The position numbers were made by a program, and so were the translations under genes. Below, piece after piece: positions 1 to 14,400 of a stretch of DNA of 64,000 bases; position 1 is the first letter of the stretch, and each line of letters begins with the position of its first letter. The stretch covers positions 7,256,501 to 7,320,500 of the forward strand of contig NC_059550.1 in assembly GCF_905220415.1 (NCBI RefSeq), written 5' to 3'. The notes beneath the pieces are model-generated. The model was given only the letters and a program-made list of their open reading frames with translations. It searched no databases and was not told the origin of the DNA. The stretch comes from Colias croceus (lineage: Eukaryota; Arthropoda; Insecta; Lepidoptera; Pieridae).

Positions 1-832
1 ATGAGCTTCAGGAGGCTGCACTTTCAATACAATGATTTCGTATATGGTAATATGGGTTTGTAGATATGAAATGCTCTTAACTAATTCGTCGACATCTATG
101 TAATATAATTGTTTACTCATATTGTATCCTTGTGTACAAAATTGGATGGTATATTATTTTTCAGTCAGCGGTCTATTGATAATATAGAAAATACCATGTT
201 TTGATGGAAATAATTTAACTATTGAGTTTATGTACCTATAGCACACCCCGGACACTCCATACAAAATGATTGTTTTGACAGTCACACTGTAGAGACTGCA
301 AATGTGTGTGTTAACGCTTTATGGTTGGCACATTTGTGACTAGCGTAAAAAAAAATTCGCGTTTTTCTGATGAAATACATCCGTAAACAGCACAATATTT
401 AACCATTTTCTACGAAAAACGATAATCACAAATCCAAAATAATAAAATTACTTTATGTCAATTTGATTAATGTTGTCAATCTTCGTTGCGTTTCGTCTAA
501 GGCTAAGCGCGCACCACGATTTTATGCAGCGTGATTATTTTATCGCAGAAATACAACGTATGAGTTACTATGAGAATGCGCGCACATGCGATTAAATAAT
601 CGCAGCGATTTTAAAATTGTGATTTGTCACATTTTGCTGCGACTGCTCGCGACGCGATTGTCGCGAAAATGAAATGCAGAATATGAAATTGTATGGAACC
701 GCGCGCACTGCGATAATAAAATCGCACACTCGAGCCCGGCCGGCACTTCACTTGTGTTTCGTCTGTCCAACAGTAAACATCGTAGTGGTATAGGTAGGTA
801 CTGTTTAGTAAACATAAACTCAGTAGTCTGTC

Positions 833-1007
833 AAAGGTTTGAATTTATTTATTTATTTAACACTTTATTGTACAAGAAACAAAATATACATAAAGGTTAC
901 AATAATAAAAAAAAATAAAAAAGCACAAAGGGCAGCCCTTTGGCGGAATTTTCATTCTATAATAGCCAAAGAATTTTTTGGGATACATCCGAAGTTCATT
1001 ATATTTC
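833..1007 (-). mobile_element. Retroposon tail fragment
   Basis: TTTATTTATTTATTTAACAC followed by an AC-rich stretch and a run of A's, then GGGCAGCCCTTTGGCGG. This TTTATT-headed sequence is a common lepidopteran retroposed tail, in the minus orientation. It lies inside the inverted-repeat element, so it inserted later. The family name is not certain. Confidence 0.35.
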
Positions 1008-1010
1008 TGA

Positions 1011-1190
1011 CTAGCTTTCCACCCGCGGCATCGCCCGCGCAGTCAAAGAAAAACCCGCATAGTTCCCGTTCCCGTGGGATTTCCGGGATAAAACCGATCC
1101 TATGTCCTTTCTCGGGTATCAAAATATCTCTATACCAAATTTACAGACAGACAGAGTTACTTTCGCATTTATAATATTAGTATGGATAGA
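1011..1190 (-). mobile_element. Helitron-like non-autonomous element
   Basis: On the minus strand it starts TCTATCCATACTAATATTAT and ends with a CG-rich hairpin followed by GGGTGGAAAGCTAG. The TC start, 3' hairpin and CTAG end are the Helitron signature. It belongs to the same family as 12791-13026 and 55380-55592. It has no coding capacity. Confidence 0.55.
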
Positions 1191-1432
1191 ATAAACTTTT
1201 GACAATTCTATCTGCTGTAAAAGAATGAGTATAGACGAATTTTTTTTTTCTTCTTATCCTCCGAAGTAGTAAATAAAGACAAGCAACTTGTACGAAATCC
1301 ATGATGAAAGTGAGTAATAATCACTATTAATTATCGCTGTGCGCGCACCGTACTCTCTGCGATTTTCTACAGCGCGATTTTGAAATCGTGTCGCAAAAAT
1401 TAAAATCGTGGTGCGCGCTTAGGCTAAGACGT

Positions 1433-2255
1433 CGTTGGTATCGTCCTTGCGGGGAAATGGGTACCTACCATAACATGTCTGATCGTGCGGGGTGAGGTAA
1501 GTGTTTAATTTTGGCGGGAGGCGGAGAGTGTCCGTTCTGTAGCGTTTAGCTACTATTATGTATTCTGTGCCTATAGTTTGAGTAAAATGCATCACACAAC
1601 AGTTTATTACTTATGGAAATCCAAACCAGATATGGCAAATTTGATGTAGATACATACAGATTGATTGCGACACGACTCACCCATCTATTCATCAACAACA
1701 TAGATCTACCTATTCATATATATGGTATCTACCCCTACATGGGAGGAGAATTAATAGGAAGTAGCCATTGTATTTGTGCGCATTTGTAGATTGGACATTG
1801 GAGCTAGGATGTTGTCTCATCAACTGTCAACCGTGATTTACCATGCGCTTTGGTAATACGTAGTCATGTTGTCATGTAGGTACATAGTATGTACCTACAT
1901 ATTATAACACATTCCATATATCTAATAGGTAGATATTATTATCTATGTCTAGTGTAGGATTGAATATAGGTGCATCTATTTTATAATTTATGAAAACCGA
2001 GAAATGATAAAGCTAGTGATTATATTATGATAAGCTTTTATTGAACGTTTCTTTCCATTATGACATAAACTTTATAACTTCTCGAAAATAGATATAATTG
2101 AATGAAATCTTCTATGATTTATACTTATTAACGCTACACTGCAATTCTACAATAAAATCGCTGTCAGTATTTTTTTCGAGTACAGTAATACCTTGACCGT
2201 TATCAGTTTTAATCTCCAATGATTCTGAAAGACATTACTCAAGTTCAGTCATTAC
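1433..2255. other. No gene seen
   Basis: AT-rich DNA between the inverted-repeat element and the last visible homeobox exon. Neither strand gives a convincing exon in phase with that gene. Positions 1-493 likewise show nothing I can support. Confidence 0.4.
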
Positions 2256-2423
2256 CTGTGGATATCGATTGATAGTGTTAGGGTGTGGGTAGGGCTGGTA
2301 TCCGCGGTACCCCTGGATGTTCCTCATCATCCCGTTGCAGCCAGGCAGCACGGCTGGTGCCAGGGCTTTCTGAAGCTGCTTCTCTTGTTTGCGGTATTTC
2401 GCTCGACGGTTTTGAAACCATAC
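2256..2423 (-). CDS. Homeobox gene, fourth coding exon (recognition helix and conserved tail)
   Basis: Exactly 56 codons between TTTTAACAG| and |GTAATGACTG. It starts with the recognition helix VWFQNRRAKYRKQEKQLQKA, with Gln at homeodomain position 50 and the invariant W, F, N and R residues, and continues into a Tyr/Pro/Gly-rich tail ending NTINRYPQ. The exon closes in phase 0 with no stop, so at least one more coding exon must follow at lower coordinates or outside the window. Confidence 0.85.
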
Positions 2424-5400
2424 CTGTTAAAATGTTTTTGGTTAGAGCACTTTTTGCACGGTATAAAAAAATATATTTTTGTGTTAAATTAAACAATTAT
2501 GATATATTTCATTCTGTAGACGAATAAAAACAAAAACGAATAATTTTCTCACAAAAGGTATAGCGATTGAAAAGGAGGTACTGTTTGATCATACCAACCG
2601 GCCCTCTACAACTATATATACTACATAATGTTCAACTAAGTCCTCACAATGAAAACACATGAGGCTATAATCTGTGTGTTGTCGTCGGGAATGAGGCGTG
2701 CGTCGTTTGATATGGTGATTACAGCTGATTAGAGGGAGAGAGCCGGGGAGCCGCCCTCCAAACGCACTCTCTACATAAACATAAATACCCAAAGCTACAC
2801 CCAGTTAAAAACCCACTCTGTTCCACTGAACACAAGGTTCAAAGTCCTAAATCGCAAACGTGTAGGTATATAGGAAATAGGGTGAAGAAACATAAATGGG
2901 ATATTAGTTTTTCGCAAAGCAATTCAACATCCGTCCCTCGCCACGCGCGTTGTGATGAAAAACGAAGCAATTTCCCGTTGCTATGTACGATTTCTTACTA
3001 CGATACCTACGAGGTTAAATGGTTCAGTGATCGCGATTCCACTGGATGTATGGAATTTTAAAGATCCATATACTAGTCGATAATAAGTCTATTCATCAGT
3101 ATTTATTTTGAAACTGCGTCATATTTATATTAATTCAGTAATAGGAGATACCTAAAACACTTGGTATACCTTTTTAATAAGATCATTTTGACTTTTCTTT
3201 ATTTTAAGTAGAATTTTAGTACGAAAACTACACAAAAAAATTGTATGTACAAAAAAATGTACTCTACATTGCAAAATTGTTGTAGGTAGGTATATTTCCC
3301 GAAGATATTTTGTAAAAGTTACTTTTTGGAAACAGTAGTTTAGTAATACAATGAACAACGGTGATATTTCTCATTAATAATACATAAGTTAACTAAACTG
3401 AAAACTGGTTCTATATCTGAAGTAATAATTGGTAAGTAGATATAAATTCACTCTACATTACATAAATTAATGAGAGTAGTTTCCTTGCTTTATTTTAAGA
3501 TAATATACTTATGAACACGTAAATAAATAATGTTCAAAGATGTAGTAAAGATAGTACAAAAAATACTTATAAAGTAATGTTGAAGCAGTAATCTAAACAA
3601 AAAAAGAAAGTCAGTTTCACTTAGCTACGGTTTAAACGTCGATAAAATCTAATTTAGTAAAGATCCCTGAAACCCTGCCCGAATACAAAAAGCCGTTCAC
3701 ATTTGCAGAGCGCCGTGTTATCTGGAGAAAACGGTCGCCTTTAAACTGAAAAAGCACTGAGATCCAACAAAACATTTTCTTATTTCCAATTGTAGAATTC
3801 ATTTGAGGGCAGAGACAATGTCGAGAGGCGCGCGGGGAGGATGAACGGCTAACTTCGTTACGGATCCATTTGATGGGATTGCAATGCCTCAGGGGCCACC
3901 CCACTCCCTCCTTGCTCCCTCCCTCGTTCGCCCGCTAGCGTTTCGTTTTTATATCGAAATTTCCTCTAGAAGGAGGGAACGTCGTCTTTAACGTTTACAT
4001 TCTTATGTAGCGTCGCGAACGTTAATAGATACGAAGCGTGTACTAATGTTAAATGTGTGGGCATGTGTGCGTGTTCGCAGTTGTGTGCGTGTGCTCGCGA
4101 GCTTTTAACGGCGATATGTAAAAGAATTTCTGTTAATAACATTTAGCTAGGCTTTTATACATTATCACTTACTACGAAGAAGCACGCGTGTATCTATAAG
4201 GATGACTAATTTGATATTGAAAGTATTTACATGGTAATTTTGAGAGAGGTATGCAATTCAGTGTACAGGAAAAATAAAAACACTTTAGCTCTATTAATTA
4301 GCAAACTATTTTTATTTTGTTACGAAACCTTATCTATCATATTCTTTATTAAAAGTTCATGAAAGGAAACTAAACATATTGTAACATAAGATAAAGAATC
4401 ATCAGTTTATTCATAAAATACTGAGTGCGTTTTATATTCCGTAAATGTGAGCCAAGAAATTAAGGACGATAGTTACTTCAAGAGAATGTTAAAAGTCGTG
4501 TTCTGAATAAAATATCTAAAGCGACGAATTAGGTGCTCTGGGGACAAATCAATAGTGCCCCGAGGGATTGAGCAATTTTAAAACTGAGATAAGGATCGCG
4601 ACTAACTGTAAGCATTTCGTATTCATACGGACGAAGACGACAGATGGCACTTTAATTCAATCTGCCTCCGGCCTACGCTTCAAATTGTATTATCCGAATA
4701 TTCGCGCATCATTGATATTTTCGACAATCCACGTAAGAACAAGGAACTCACTTGTTTGCCGGTTATTATGTGTTTCCTTTTATTGTAGATTATTGCGCTT
4801 TTTGTTTTTGCCAAATCGAATTGATTATTACATTATTTCGCCGTGGTTGATATCGCATCTTATGGTTGGTTTAAATCTTTAAACTTTACAATAACAATAT
4901 CATTTTTCCATGTTTTTGATTTATTACGATGCATTAATTTTGATATTTAGGTTTTATTACTTAAAACAAAAAAATGTCATATGATGATGTTCTATGTTTA
5001 TTTGAAATATCACACTCAAAAGAAAACAAGGTCCTCTCTGGTTTACTCAAGTATTATATTTACGTATGTTTGGTATTGAAAACCATTTTTTAATATAAAC
5101 AATTTAAAAACTCTAGTTTTAATTGAATAAGTAAAATAAAATAAATAACTTTCATTAAATAAAAAGCGAAATTTTAAAGAAGAGTAAAATGAATCTTTAT
5201 CTAACCTGTATCCTGGCTTCATTTAGTTTGGTCGTTCTTGCTAATTCTTCTCTGCAGTAAATGTCTGGATAGTGAGATTTCGCAAAAGCTGCTTCTAATT
5301 CTGCTAATTGTTCCTGTGTAAAAAAAGACATGGTATTAAAACGATGACCTACAATTTAACGTCAGAATCGATAGTCTCTACCTTGTCTCTACATCATCTT

Positions 5401-8400
5401 TCTTTACCTATTTTACAAAAGAAAGATGACTTTGACGATTGTAAGACGCCCTTCTAATTGTCAATAGAAAAGTTCAAAGATTTCTTTATGACTGAATTTA
5501 TAAGACTCCAGTTTGATGATAATAGTTTTTGTCTTAAAGAACTTTTCTTCGATAAAATACTTTTATAATCTTTTAATTTATTTAAAAGATCTTCTAATTT
5601 TGTTTATGATAGGTTTAGCTTTTTATTTTTTGAAAAGGCTCTATGTATGTTCCTACCAGATTAGCACTTCAGCTTACAGCTTAAACTTCACCTGATAATC
5701 CGAATTATTAGTTACTAAATAGTAGAGCTCAGCTCTACATCAGAAAAATAAAATGAGTGAGTGTAAATGAATCCTACACATTATAAATCTGACAGTTTAT
5801 GGGTGTACATTCACCCACATACATATAGTAACGAGATCTACAGGCAACATGGATTACCATTCTTTCAAGCCAGCACCACACCACCACTACCTAACAAACT
5901 TACGTCATGAGCGCTCTTATCAAACTCATTTTAATAGTAACCTTATTATAGTATAGTATTATATTATCTGCAGTATATTATCTGTAGCATTACAAATACA
6001 TACTTGTGTAAAAGTAGTCCTATGTCTCCGTCTCGCAGGTGTGGGACAGGACGCGGTGGTGGGCGTGTGGCCCGCGTGCTGTGGGCCCAGCGCGGGGGAC
6101 AGGGCGGAGGAGCCAGACCCCGCGCCGTTCCCGCCGGGCTCCGGCTTCAGTTTCTTGAACGCGCCTTCCGCTGGACAGATAAGATCGGTTTGAAAAAAAG
6201 AGTATCAACACACACGCATTATATGTCTAACGTTATTTATTTGTATTGTGATTTACCACACAATAACATAAATTATCTTTGAAAATTGAAAACGGTATGC
6301 TTGTTTATCCCACTCGAAGAAAACGATTTCAAACAGTAACTAAGTATATATCTACATACATCTTTGTTATTTATTTATGTATTCGTTTATTGGTATAGGT
6401 ATATGAATGAAAAAAGAAAAAACTCGATAAAATATGCCGTGGTTTTTAATACGATAAAGTACATACTATTGGGATGAAAAGACGATACATTATAATAGGA
6501 ACAAAAAATTAAGTAAATAATAAACGTTAAAGTATAGTTTTCTCTAAGACTCAAACTCTATTAAATATCCTGACAAGAACTAAGCCTCCGTTGAGCGTTA
6601 ACCACTCTTGAAAAACAATGTAAGCAGCGTAGCAAAACTGAAAACGTATTCTCAAAGAAACCGTTCTTATTTGCATAGTGGGTCGCATCGATCCTTACCG
6701 TAGGTCAAGTTCGCAACCGTCCGTAATTGTAATTGCGTTGCTTTAACACTGTTACACCTAATGATTCGTCTCGCAGGCTCACTGAACTTTGATTTAGTCT
6801 CGGAATGTGCGACAAACCGGCTGATGTTTATTAAATACACGTTTACTTAATTTAAAGTCAAAGTTTAAAACATTAAAAAGCGCGGAGATATAATCAGTGA
6901 TAATATTTAATGTCGCATGTGCCTTAATACTGTTTTATTTTCGAATTGTTGGATAGTTAGGTGTTATAATTTTTTTTTCAATAATGACCTTGTTTGCAAT
7001 ATAAACATGGAATATAAATTATTAAAGTGACTTATTCTTAATTATCTTTCATCGGGCGGACTGCATCAATGGGCTCTACGACATGCTACGCGGAGGTGCT
7101 ACACCATGTTTTAGAAGAAAATATTAAACTTGTATTAAAGGAACAATTTTTATGGCCATTAAACATTTTTGAAACGATATAAATAAATAAATAAATATTA
7201 TAGGACATTATTACACAAATTATAAAATATTTAATATTTAAATAATTATTTCACCGTTTTATATGTCATTAAAACACAAATCAGTGGTGGACATGTGGTG
7301 GACTTGTTAAGTGGTTATTTATACCTACTTCTTGCGTAAACAAATTATTTTGAATACGCGTCAATTCAAGTTAACTTTAAATTAATATCTATTCTACTGT
7401 TGAACTTTATATCATAATACCTTGATATAATGTAATAGGTACATATGCCTATACGTGATACATAAATATAGAAGTTCAAAAAGTCCAAAATTGGTTGTAA
7501 TCAGTTTACCGTCGGTTTCTCTGAGCTACAGGATTAAGAGGGGAGAATTTTAAAAGCACCGTCGGAGGTCGGTTTGCAAGTATTCATGCATTCCCTTTGA
7601 CGAGGCTCCAGCTACTTATTAATTAACATGGAGCTAAGTGTTTGCGTCCGCAGTAAACGTAGCCTTTTAACGTTTAAAAGCTGTTTTTTTCATAACGTTT
7701 TAGAAGCTTTGATGGCTATCGGTTTCGTTTTTTAGCTGACATATTTTTTGATGCTATTAACGTGTTATGCTATGTCGCTGCGGTTTTTTCTTAATGGATT
7801 TTAACGTTGTCCTTTTCAGTCAGATACTGTATACACAATTTGGGAGGTTCGAACTTCTATTTTTATTTCATGTACTTTATGTCTTCATACGTAGTCAAAT
7901 TACAACCCTTCCAACACACGTTAGATCACTAAATAGTATAAAACAAAGTCACTTTCTCTGTCCCTATGTCCCTTTATATGCTTAAATCTTTAAAACTACG
8001 CAAAGGATTTTGATGCGGTTTTTTAAGAAATAGAGTGATTCAAGAGGAAGGTTTTAGTATATAATTTATTAGGTTTTAGACAAAGCGGGCAAAGCCGCGG
8101 GTGGTAAGCTAGTTATAGATAATAATCTTCGTAATTCAGATTCCATTTTCAAAAATAAAGTTCTCTGTATTAAATAGGTATTGTTAAAAATATAGACCAA
8201 TGCCTTTCTAAAATATAATTAATAAAACATGAACTAGGTATTCAGAAGAATCATTTTTGAGTTCAATGTTTTACCTACAATTTTTACTAAGTACAGATTT
8301 TGTTTTTAACACCCACATTCAAGTACAATCCGTGATAATCACAACTGACTTACAACAAGTCAATGCACAATATTGCCGAATGGGGCACATTTGCGCGGGT

Positions 8401-11400
8401 AACAATATTCAATGTAACATGTCATTAGGGGGCCGTAATCCCCTAATTATGACGATTGACATAAAAGCGCCATCTGTAGCGGTCGAGAGGTGTCGGGTGA
8501 CTGTACTTAGGTGATGATTTGTTTGACGTTTTTGTTTTTTGTATATATTTTTGTAGCGAGATGAAGAGAGCTTTTTTGGTAATTATCTTTACTTAATATT
8601 AGAGAGCTGAACAGTTTGTTTGTTTGAACGCGCTAATCTCAGGAACTACTGTTTCGATTTGGAAAAATCCGGCGTTAGATAGCTCATTTATCGAGGAAGG
8701 TTACAGGCTATAATAAATATACACTTAGAATATACATATCATCATCTAATACCAACAGGAGCGGAGCACTGCGTGTAAAACCGCGGGACACAGCTAGTTT
8801 AAGATATAAGATTCAATTCTTTAAGTGAGATAATGATCTATTTAGAACTCTACTTGTAATCTAGCGGCTAATAAATGAAACTAAAACGATAGATTAAAAA
8901 TTAAAAATACTTTGGTACATTTTGTATAATTTATTAGGTTACCTACATAGATTCGTTCTAGTTATTTATATTCATGTACTTTTTGTAATAATTTGTATTT
9001 ATATAAAAGTTTCGAGTCCGAGAATTACGTAATACGTACTAGTTCCTACTGAATCATTAATGTGAACTATTTTATCTTTTCGATAGAACAAATTGAATTA
9101 TTTATGATAGAAATGCTCTGCCATCAATACTTTCTAACTTTAGACTCGCACAACTAAGTAAACAGTACCAATAAAAACTATTGAGTGTAAAAACAATTTT
9201 CAATTGAACATACTCTCGAAATCGCAATTTATAATAGATCTTGAAATCTATTATGTGTTGGCACCCCGCGGGCGCTCCGGCCGGCGGGGTGCTTCGCCCC
9301 TCGAGCGGCCTCCATATGTTATCACATGCCGCTAATAGATTTATAATCACTGAGGAACCAGCAAATCCCTCTCAATTTTATCTATAATTGATATCTTTTT
9401 AATTGACTGTTTTATGGCAGTATTGCATAATTTTTCTGCCGTTAAGGTCAGCTGCTCAAATAGATATGTGAATTTTGTCCTTATTTTGAAAAAATAATCT
9501 TTTTGCAGTTATATTTTATGGTAAATTTGTTCTTGCAATTATTAATACACCCCATAATATTTAAATCATTACATAGATAGGTACTAAGTACCAGTAACAA
9601 CAATTTGTTATCATTACATCAAATCAGAATTAAATCAAATATTTTTTTCTTGTGTAGCAAGTGACATGTGCTTTTTCTCTACAAATCTACAAAACTATCC
9701 CTAGTTTTGTATTTTCCAAAAACGTCAAAAATAACGTTAAATACTGTACAGGAATTCTTTTTAACCCGTTGGACATTTGTTACATCGAGTGGCAGCTGAT
9801 CCCCAGTTGACAATAGGTGTAAGGGATTGGAGTGACTACGGGGGCGCGAGACTCTCCATTATGTTGAGTACGCACTTTATTACAAACTATTTATGCATTT
9901 TATTTGCAAGCTGGTACTGGTAAGGTGGATTTGAATTAACTAGAATGTTATTAGTGAAAATAACGGAACATGTTCTGAATTGTTAGATTCCCTTTATACT
10001 TTCTTATATTATAAGTCAGAGTAAAGGTAGCTTTTTTAAAGCTTTCATTCAAAGTAGATCGCTAATTACCAATGCCTATTCAGAATTGTTCGTTTACTAA
10101 TTTAAATTTAATTCATTTTGTTATATTTATGCACTTTTTCATTTTTTGTTTAATGAATCTGAAATACAAATAACCCACAGAGTGCGCGCTTAAACACGCA
10201 CTTGACCGCATGAAAATAATTATAGGCACTTCATTTAACTTCATACTCATAAAATATTTCATGAGCTCATAAATTACTATCATCCGTAATGAAATGTTAA
10301 TACATTAACATAACTACTACGTAAAAAACATCGCGGTATTTCAATATACGATTCTAAATCCAAATATTCCACAAATCCAGATGATTTCTAACCTTGTTTC
10401 TAACCATACAATGGTATATCTTTGACAGTAAGAGTGATTTTACATCTATTATTATATTGTAAAGGCTTGTTGGGTGTAGTGGGTGTTTGTGACGGCCATG
10501 GCAGGCGGCAGGCACGCGTCACGTATTAGGGAACAATAAATCAATAGAAATATACATGTCCGACGTGTGTCCTGTTAGTTGTTTGCCTTTTGACAATGTT
10601 TAGCGGTCCTGTGAGGGTATTTTGCGAAATAATAATGGATGTAAATAATATTTTAAATGACTCCACATGTGCAAAAGTGGAGCAAAGCGGGGGTTGTTAT
10701 GAGTACATCTTTAAGTTGAAACATCTATCAAAACGTGAATATTTTTGAAATTAAACTTCTTTAACAATACCGTCACGTCATGGTGTAAAGCGACGATTAT
10801 GGTATCTTTGAATCTTGCCATAGTAGTTTCACTTCTCATACGTGTGCTCGGCACACACGCTCTTATTAAATAACAAGCGGTCCGCCCCGGCTTCGCCCGT
10901 TGTAAGTGTTTACGTTTTCTCTACATACGACCCATCCTCATTCCTCATACTTCGAGGAATATTATTGAAAAAAAGTTCACGAAATCGGTTAAGCTGTTCT
11001 CGAGATTTGCGCTTAGGAACAAATTTAGTTTCATTTCTAAATTATAGAATTTACGTGCCTTGAAGAACGTTGTGCTGGCGACTATCATTATTGTTCATTT
11101 AATATTATGATGATATTATCCATGAAACAAGGCACCACGCTACTGAAGAGAGTATGAGAATAGATTGTAATTTTTCCTAATTACTAGTTCAATAAATACG
11201 TCATCAGGTTAGCGGTGGTAAAACACTTATTTAACGATTATTTAATGATTATTTAATAGTTTTAATTTAGTTCTTAGTTCAGAATGGTGCGAATTAGATG
11301 TGATTGTAGTTTTAAATATTTACGAACAAAATAATGTTACAGTGTTAGTGAATATGAAAAAATATCATTATATTTTTAGCATTTACCTAATATTTGGTGA

Positions 11401-14400
11401 GTTATTAATTTTCATTCGATATGGTCAGTAAATTTCGAAATATTATGTAATACCTACCTACTTATTACGTTAGTAGGTACCTAATTTTTTTTTCTGTACC
11501 GCTCTTCGTATAATTTAAGATGAGAGAGTTTTAACAGTTTAATACCTAGAATAAATATTAATATTGATGGTGTAAATATGTTAATGTTAAAATTATTTTC
11601 AGCACAATTTCATTCATTTTGCGATGGTGGACTCATGGATTTATTATTGTCAAGACGACATCACATGTTTAACGAAAATAATAACCCAATGGCACCTGTT
11701 ATTCAAAACTATCCCGGAAATAATTATAACTGGAGATTACCAGAAACCCTATTAAAAGAAAGAGATCGCATTAATAATGGGAATATGTATAATGGTAGAA
11801 CTAATGACGATAATAACAATTTTTCAGATAATCCATTACTAAATAATCAAGGAGTTCCTTTCACAAATGGCAATAACTTTAATAACAGATTACCTAATGC
11901 ATTTACAACAAATGATGGAAATTTAAATAATAAACCTACAAATATAGATATAGATACAAATGGAAATGCGCCTATTTCAAATTCCTTTCAAAATAATGCA
12001 AATCTTCCTAAAATAATGAACGACATAAACAAAATCAACCATATCATGGATGCGATCAAAAAACAGAATGCAGCAAATAATCGGCGTAAACAGAATGATG
12101 GAAATTATCAGAATAGTAACGGTTATACCAACGAATCTCCAACAGAACCTGGAGGTTTTGCTAATACTTATCCTGGAGTTCATATAAATAAAGGAGCCGG
12201 TGTATTAACGAATGTGAACAGTAATGGATACCAGAATGGCGGAAATAGTCAGGTTTCTTCTCCATTTATTTCAAATAAACCTCATTTTAATCTCCCAACG
12301 TTAAAAATACCGAATAACAATGCTTATAACACTGCAACAAGCAATTCGGTTATTACAAATCCACCTACTGATACACCAATGACAAATGTATCTCCTAGTG
12401 GGAATGGTATCAATAATTATAATGGCAACATACATCGCACAAAACCAATTTTAAGTCATCCGCCAAGTAGTGGACGCAGAAACACAGCTGTAAAATTTCC
12501 TAATCCAAGTACCACAAATACAAGAAACGAGAAGCCCGAACAAGATGATAAATATTTACTTAAGCCGATAATGAAAACGAAGTTTTTCTTCCAAGTTAAG
12601 CCTGTGGTACCAGATTATAAGACAGTAAGTCACAGCGAAACTATCTACTATGTGAATTAATTGAATAAAAAGCTTCAATTGAAATTAATCTTTTCATTTT
12701 ATTTCCACGTTAAACTTTTTTATGCCCGATCTTGTTTATCCACTGTATCTGCTTTAGTAAAAGTTCACTTGCATTTAATAATATCTAATATCTATCTAAT
12801 ATTATAATATATTATAAAGGCGAAAGTTTGTAAGTATGGATGTATGGATGTTTGTTATTCTTTCACGTAAAAACTACTGAACCGGTTACAATGAAATTTA
12901 GCACACATATAGAGGGTAACTTGGATTGGACACATAGGATAGTTTTTATCCCGGAAATCCCACGGGAACGGGAACTATGCGGGTTTTCCTTTGCATACGC
13001 GGGCGAAGCCGCGGGCGGAAATCTAGTCTATTATAAAGCGTTAATTATGTAAGGTTGGTTGGCGTGTTGATCGCTATTCTGTGTGGCGCGTGAACACAAA
13101 GACTTCATTTATTATAGCCTGCACGTTTCTCTTCATTGTTAGAGCCTTCGTAGACGTGACTAGGTCGCTACGCGCTGTATACGAGCGAACAACTGTAGGT
13201 ATAACAACTGTAATACAGGAACAATTGTGAATTAAAATAGCATACATCATTCCAGATGATTTTATTGCCTCGTCATCATCATCATTGACCCAATTTATAT
13301 TATACGGTTATACACAATAGAAAGTTAAAGAAATATACTTACACTGATATTAAACGATGTGAAAAAAGAATATAGGTAATGCCCATACTAATTGAATATT
13401 AAGGAACATTGATTAATATGTATTATCGAATTAAATAATTAGTATATTTAACTATAAATGGTTTGATTTATTATCTTCATCAATAAGGTACCTACATATA
13501 TTTTCATTAATTACATAATTTACAACGTTGACATGCTCTTTATCTATGCGATGGTTTTTATTGAATGCGCTTTTCATAATTGTTACACCCTATTCAGCCC
13601 AACCTCTACCTGAGTCCAAACCGAACGTGATTCCAGAACAATTCGCTGCACATAACCACGCATATTACGCAGAACGCACACTGAAATATATTCCACACAG
13701 CTCTGCTTGAAAATTCAGGCTTCGCACGGCCGGGGGCGGTCGTTAGCGACATTTCGTATTCATGACGTCAGCCCCGGGCCGATTGTTTGCAATATTACTC
13801 TAATTGGAATTGTAATATGTACATATTCTGGATAGATACGTGTCCGAAATTATTAGTTGCGATGTCCTATTTGGTACTGTGATTAGTTTTAAATTGGGTG
13901 AAGGCTAAATGAGGAGTTCTAATTGTATATTTCAATAAAGGTCGTTTTAATTTATTAACCGACTTCAAAAAAAGGAGGAGGTTATCAATTGGGCCGGTAT
14001 ATTTTGTTATTATTTTATGTATGTACACCGATTACTCCGAGGTTTCAGAACCGATTTACGTGATTCTTTTTTTTGTTTAATGCGGAATGGTGTCGAATTG
14101 GTCCCATAGAAATTTTATTCGGATAGGCCTGCTAGTTTTTATTTTATTAGCATTTTTGTCTGAGCTTGATGACTGAATTTGAATTTGAATTTAAAAATAA
14201 ATTTGCATATGAAGAACTATTATAATATTATTTTATACTAGCCGCTTGTACCGGTTTCGACCGGGTTGACTGGATAAAAAAAGAAAGTTGGTACACTATG
14301 TGACATTAAAAAATAATGTGGCTCTAACTCACAAATTTTGTGGCGCGACAATAGTGAAATGTGTAGATATTTTATAGAGCCAATGCCAATGTGTGTGTCA

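Larger units (their letters stand above)
494..1432. mobile_element. Inverted-repeat DNA element with nested insertions
   Basis: Inverted termini: CTAAGCGCGCACCACG at 503 faces its complement ending at 1422. With two mismatches the pairing extends outward to 494 and 1432. The DNA next to both ends is crowded with iterations of GCGAT / ATCGC (about 530-730 and 1330-1410), as in transposons with subterminal transposase-binding repeats. The middle (about 833-1190) is occupied by two unrelated insertions. No transposase frame remains, so this is a non-autonomous copy. I could not settle the target-site duplication. Confidence 0.55.

Noticed and set aside
1..15. Possible last exon of the homeobox gene after GTGCAG at the window edge
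   Set aside because: It would be in phase, but the upstream sequence has no pyrimidine tract and only five codons are visible.
2283..2527. Plus-strand open frames over the fourth homeobox exon
   Set aside because: They are the antisense shadow of the recognition-helix exon.
4568..4882. 104-codon frame
   Set aside because: No ATG at its start, no splice support, random composition; the DNA is better seen as possible non-coding conserved sequence.
8257..8514. 85-codon frame
   Set aside because: Begins at a non-ATG codon and lacks any domain or signal; the interest there is in possible binding sites.
9255..9310. GC-rich hairpin as a possible terminator or structured RNA
   Set aside because: Short and isolated, most likely a repeat remnant; no transcript or family evidence.
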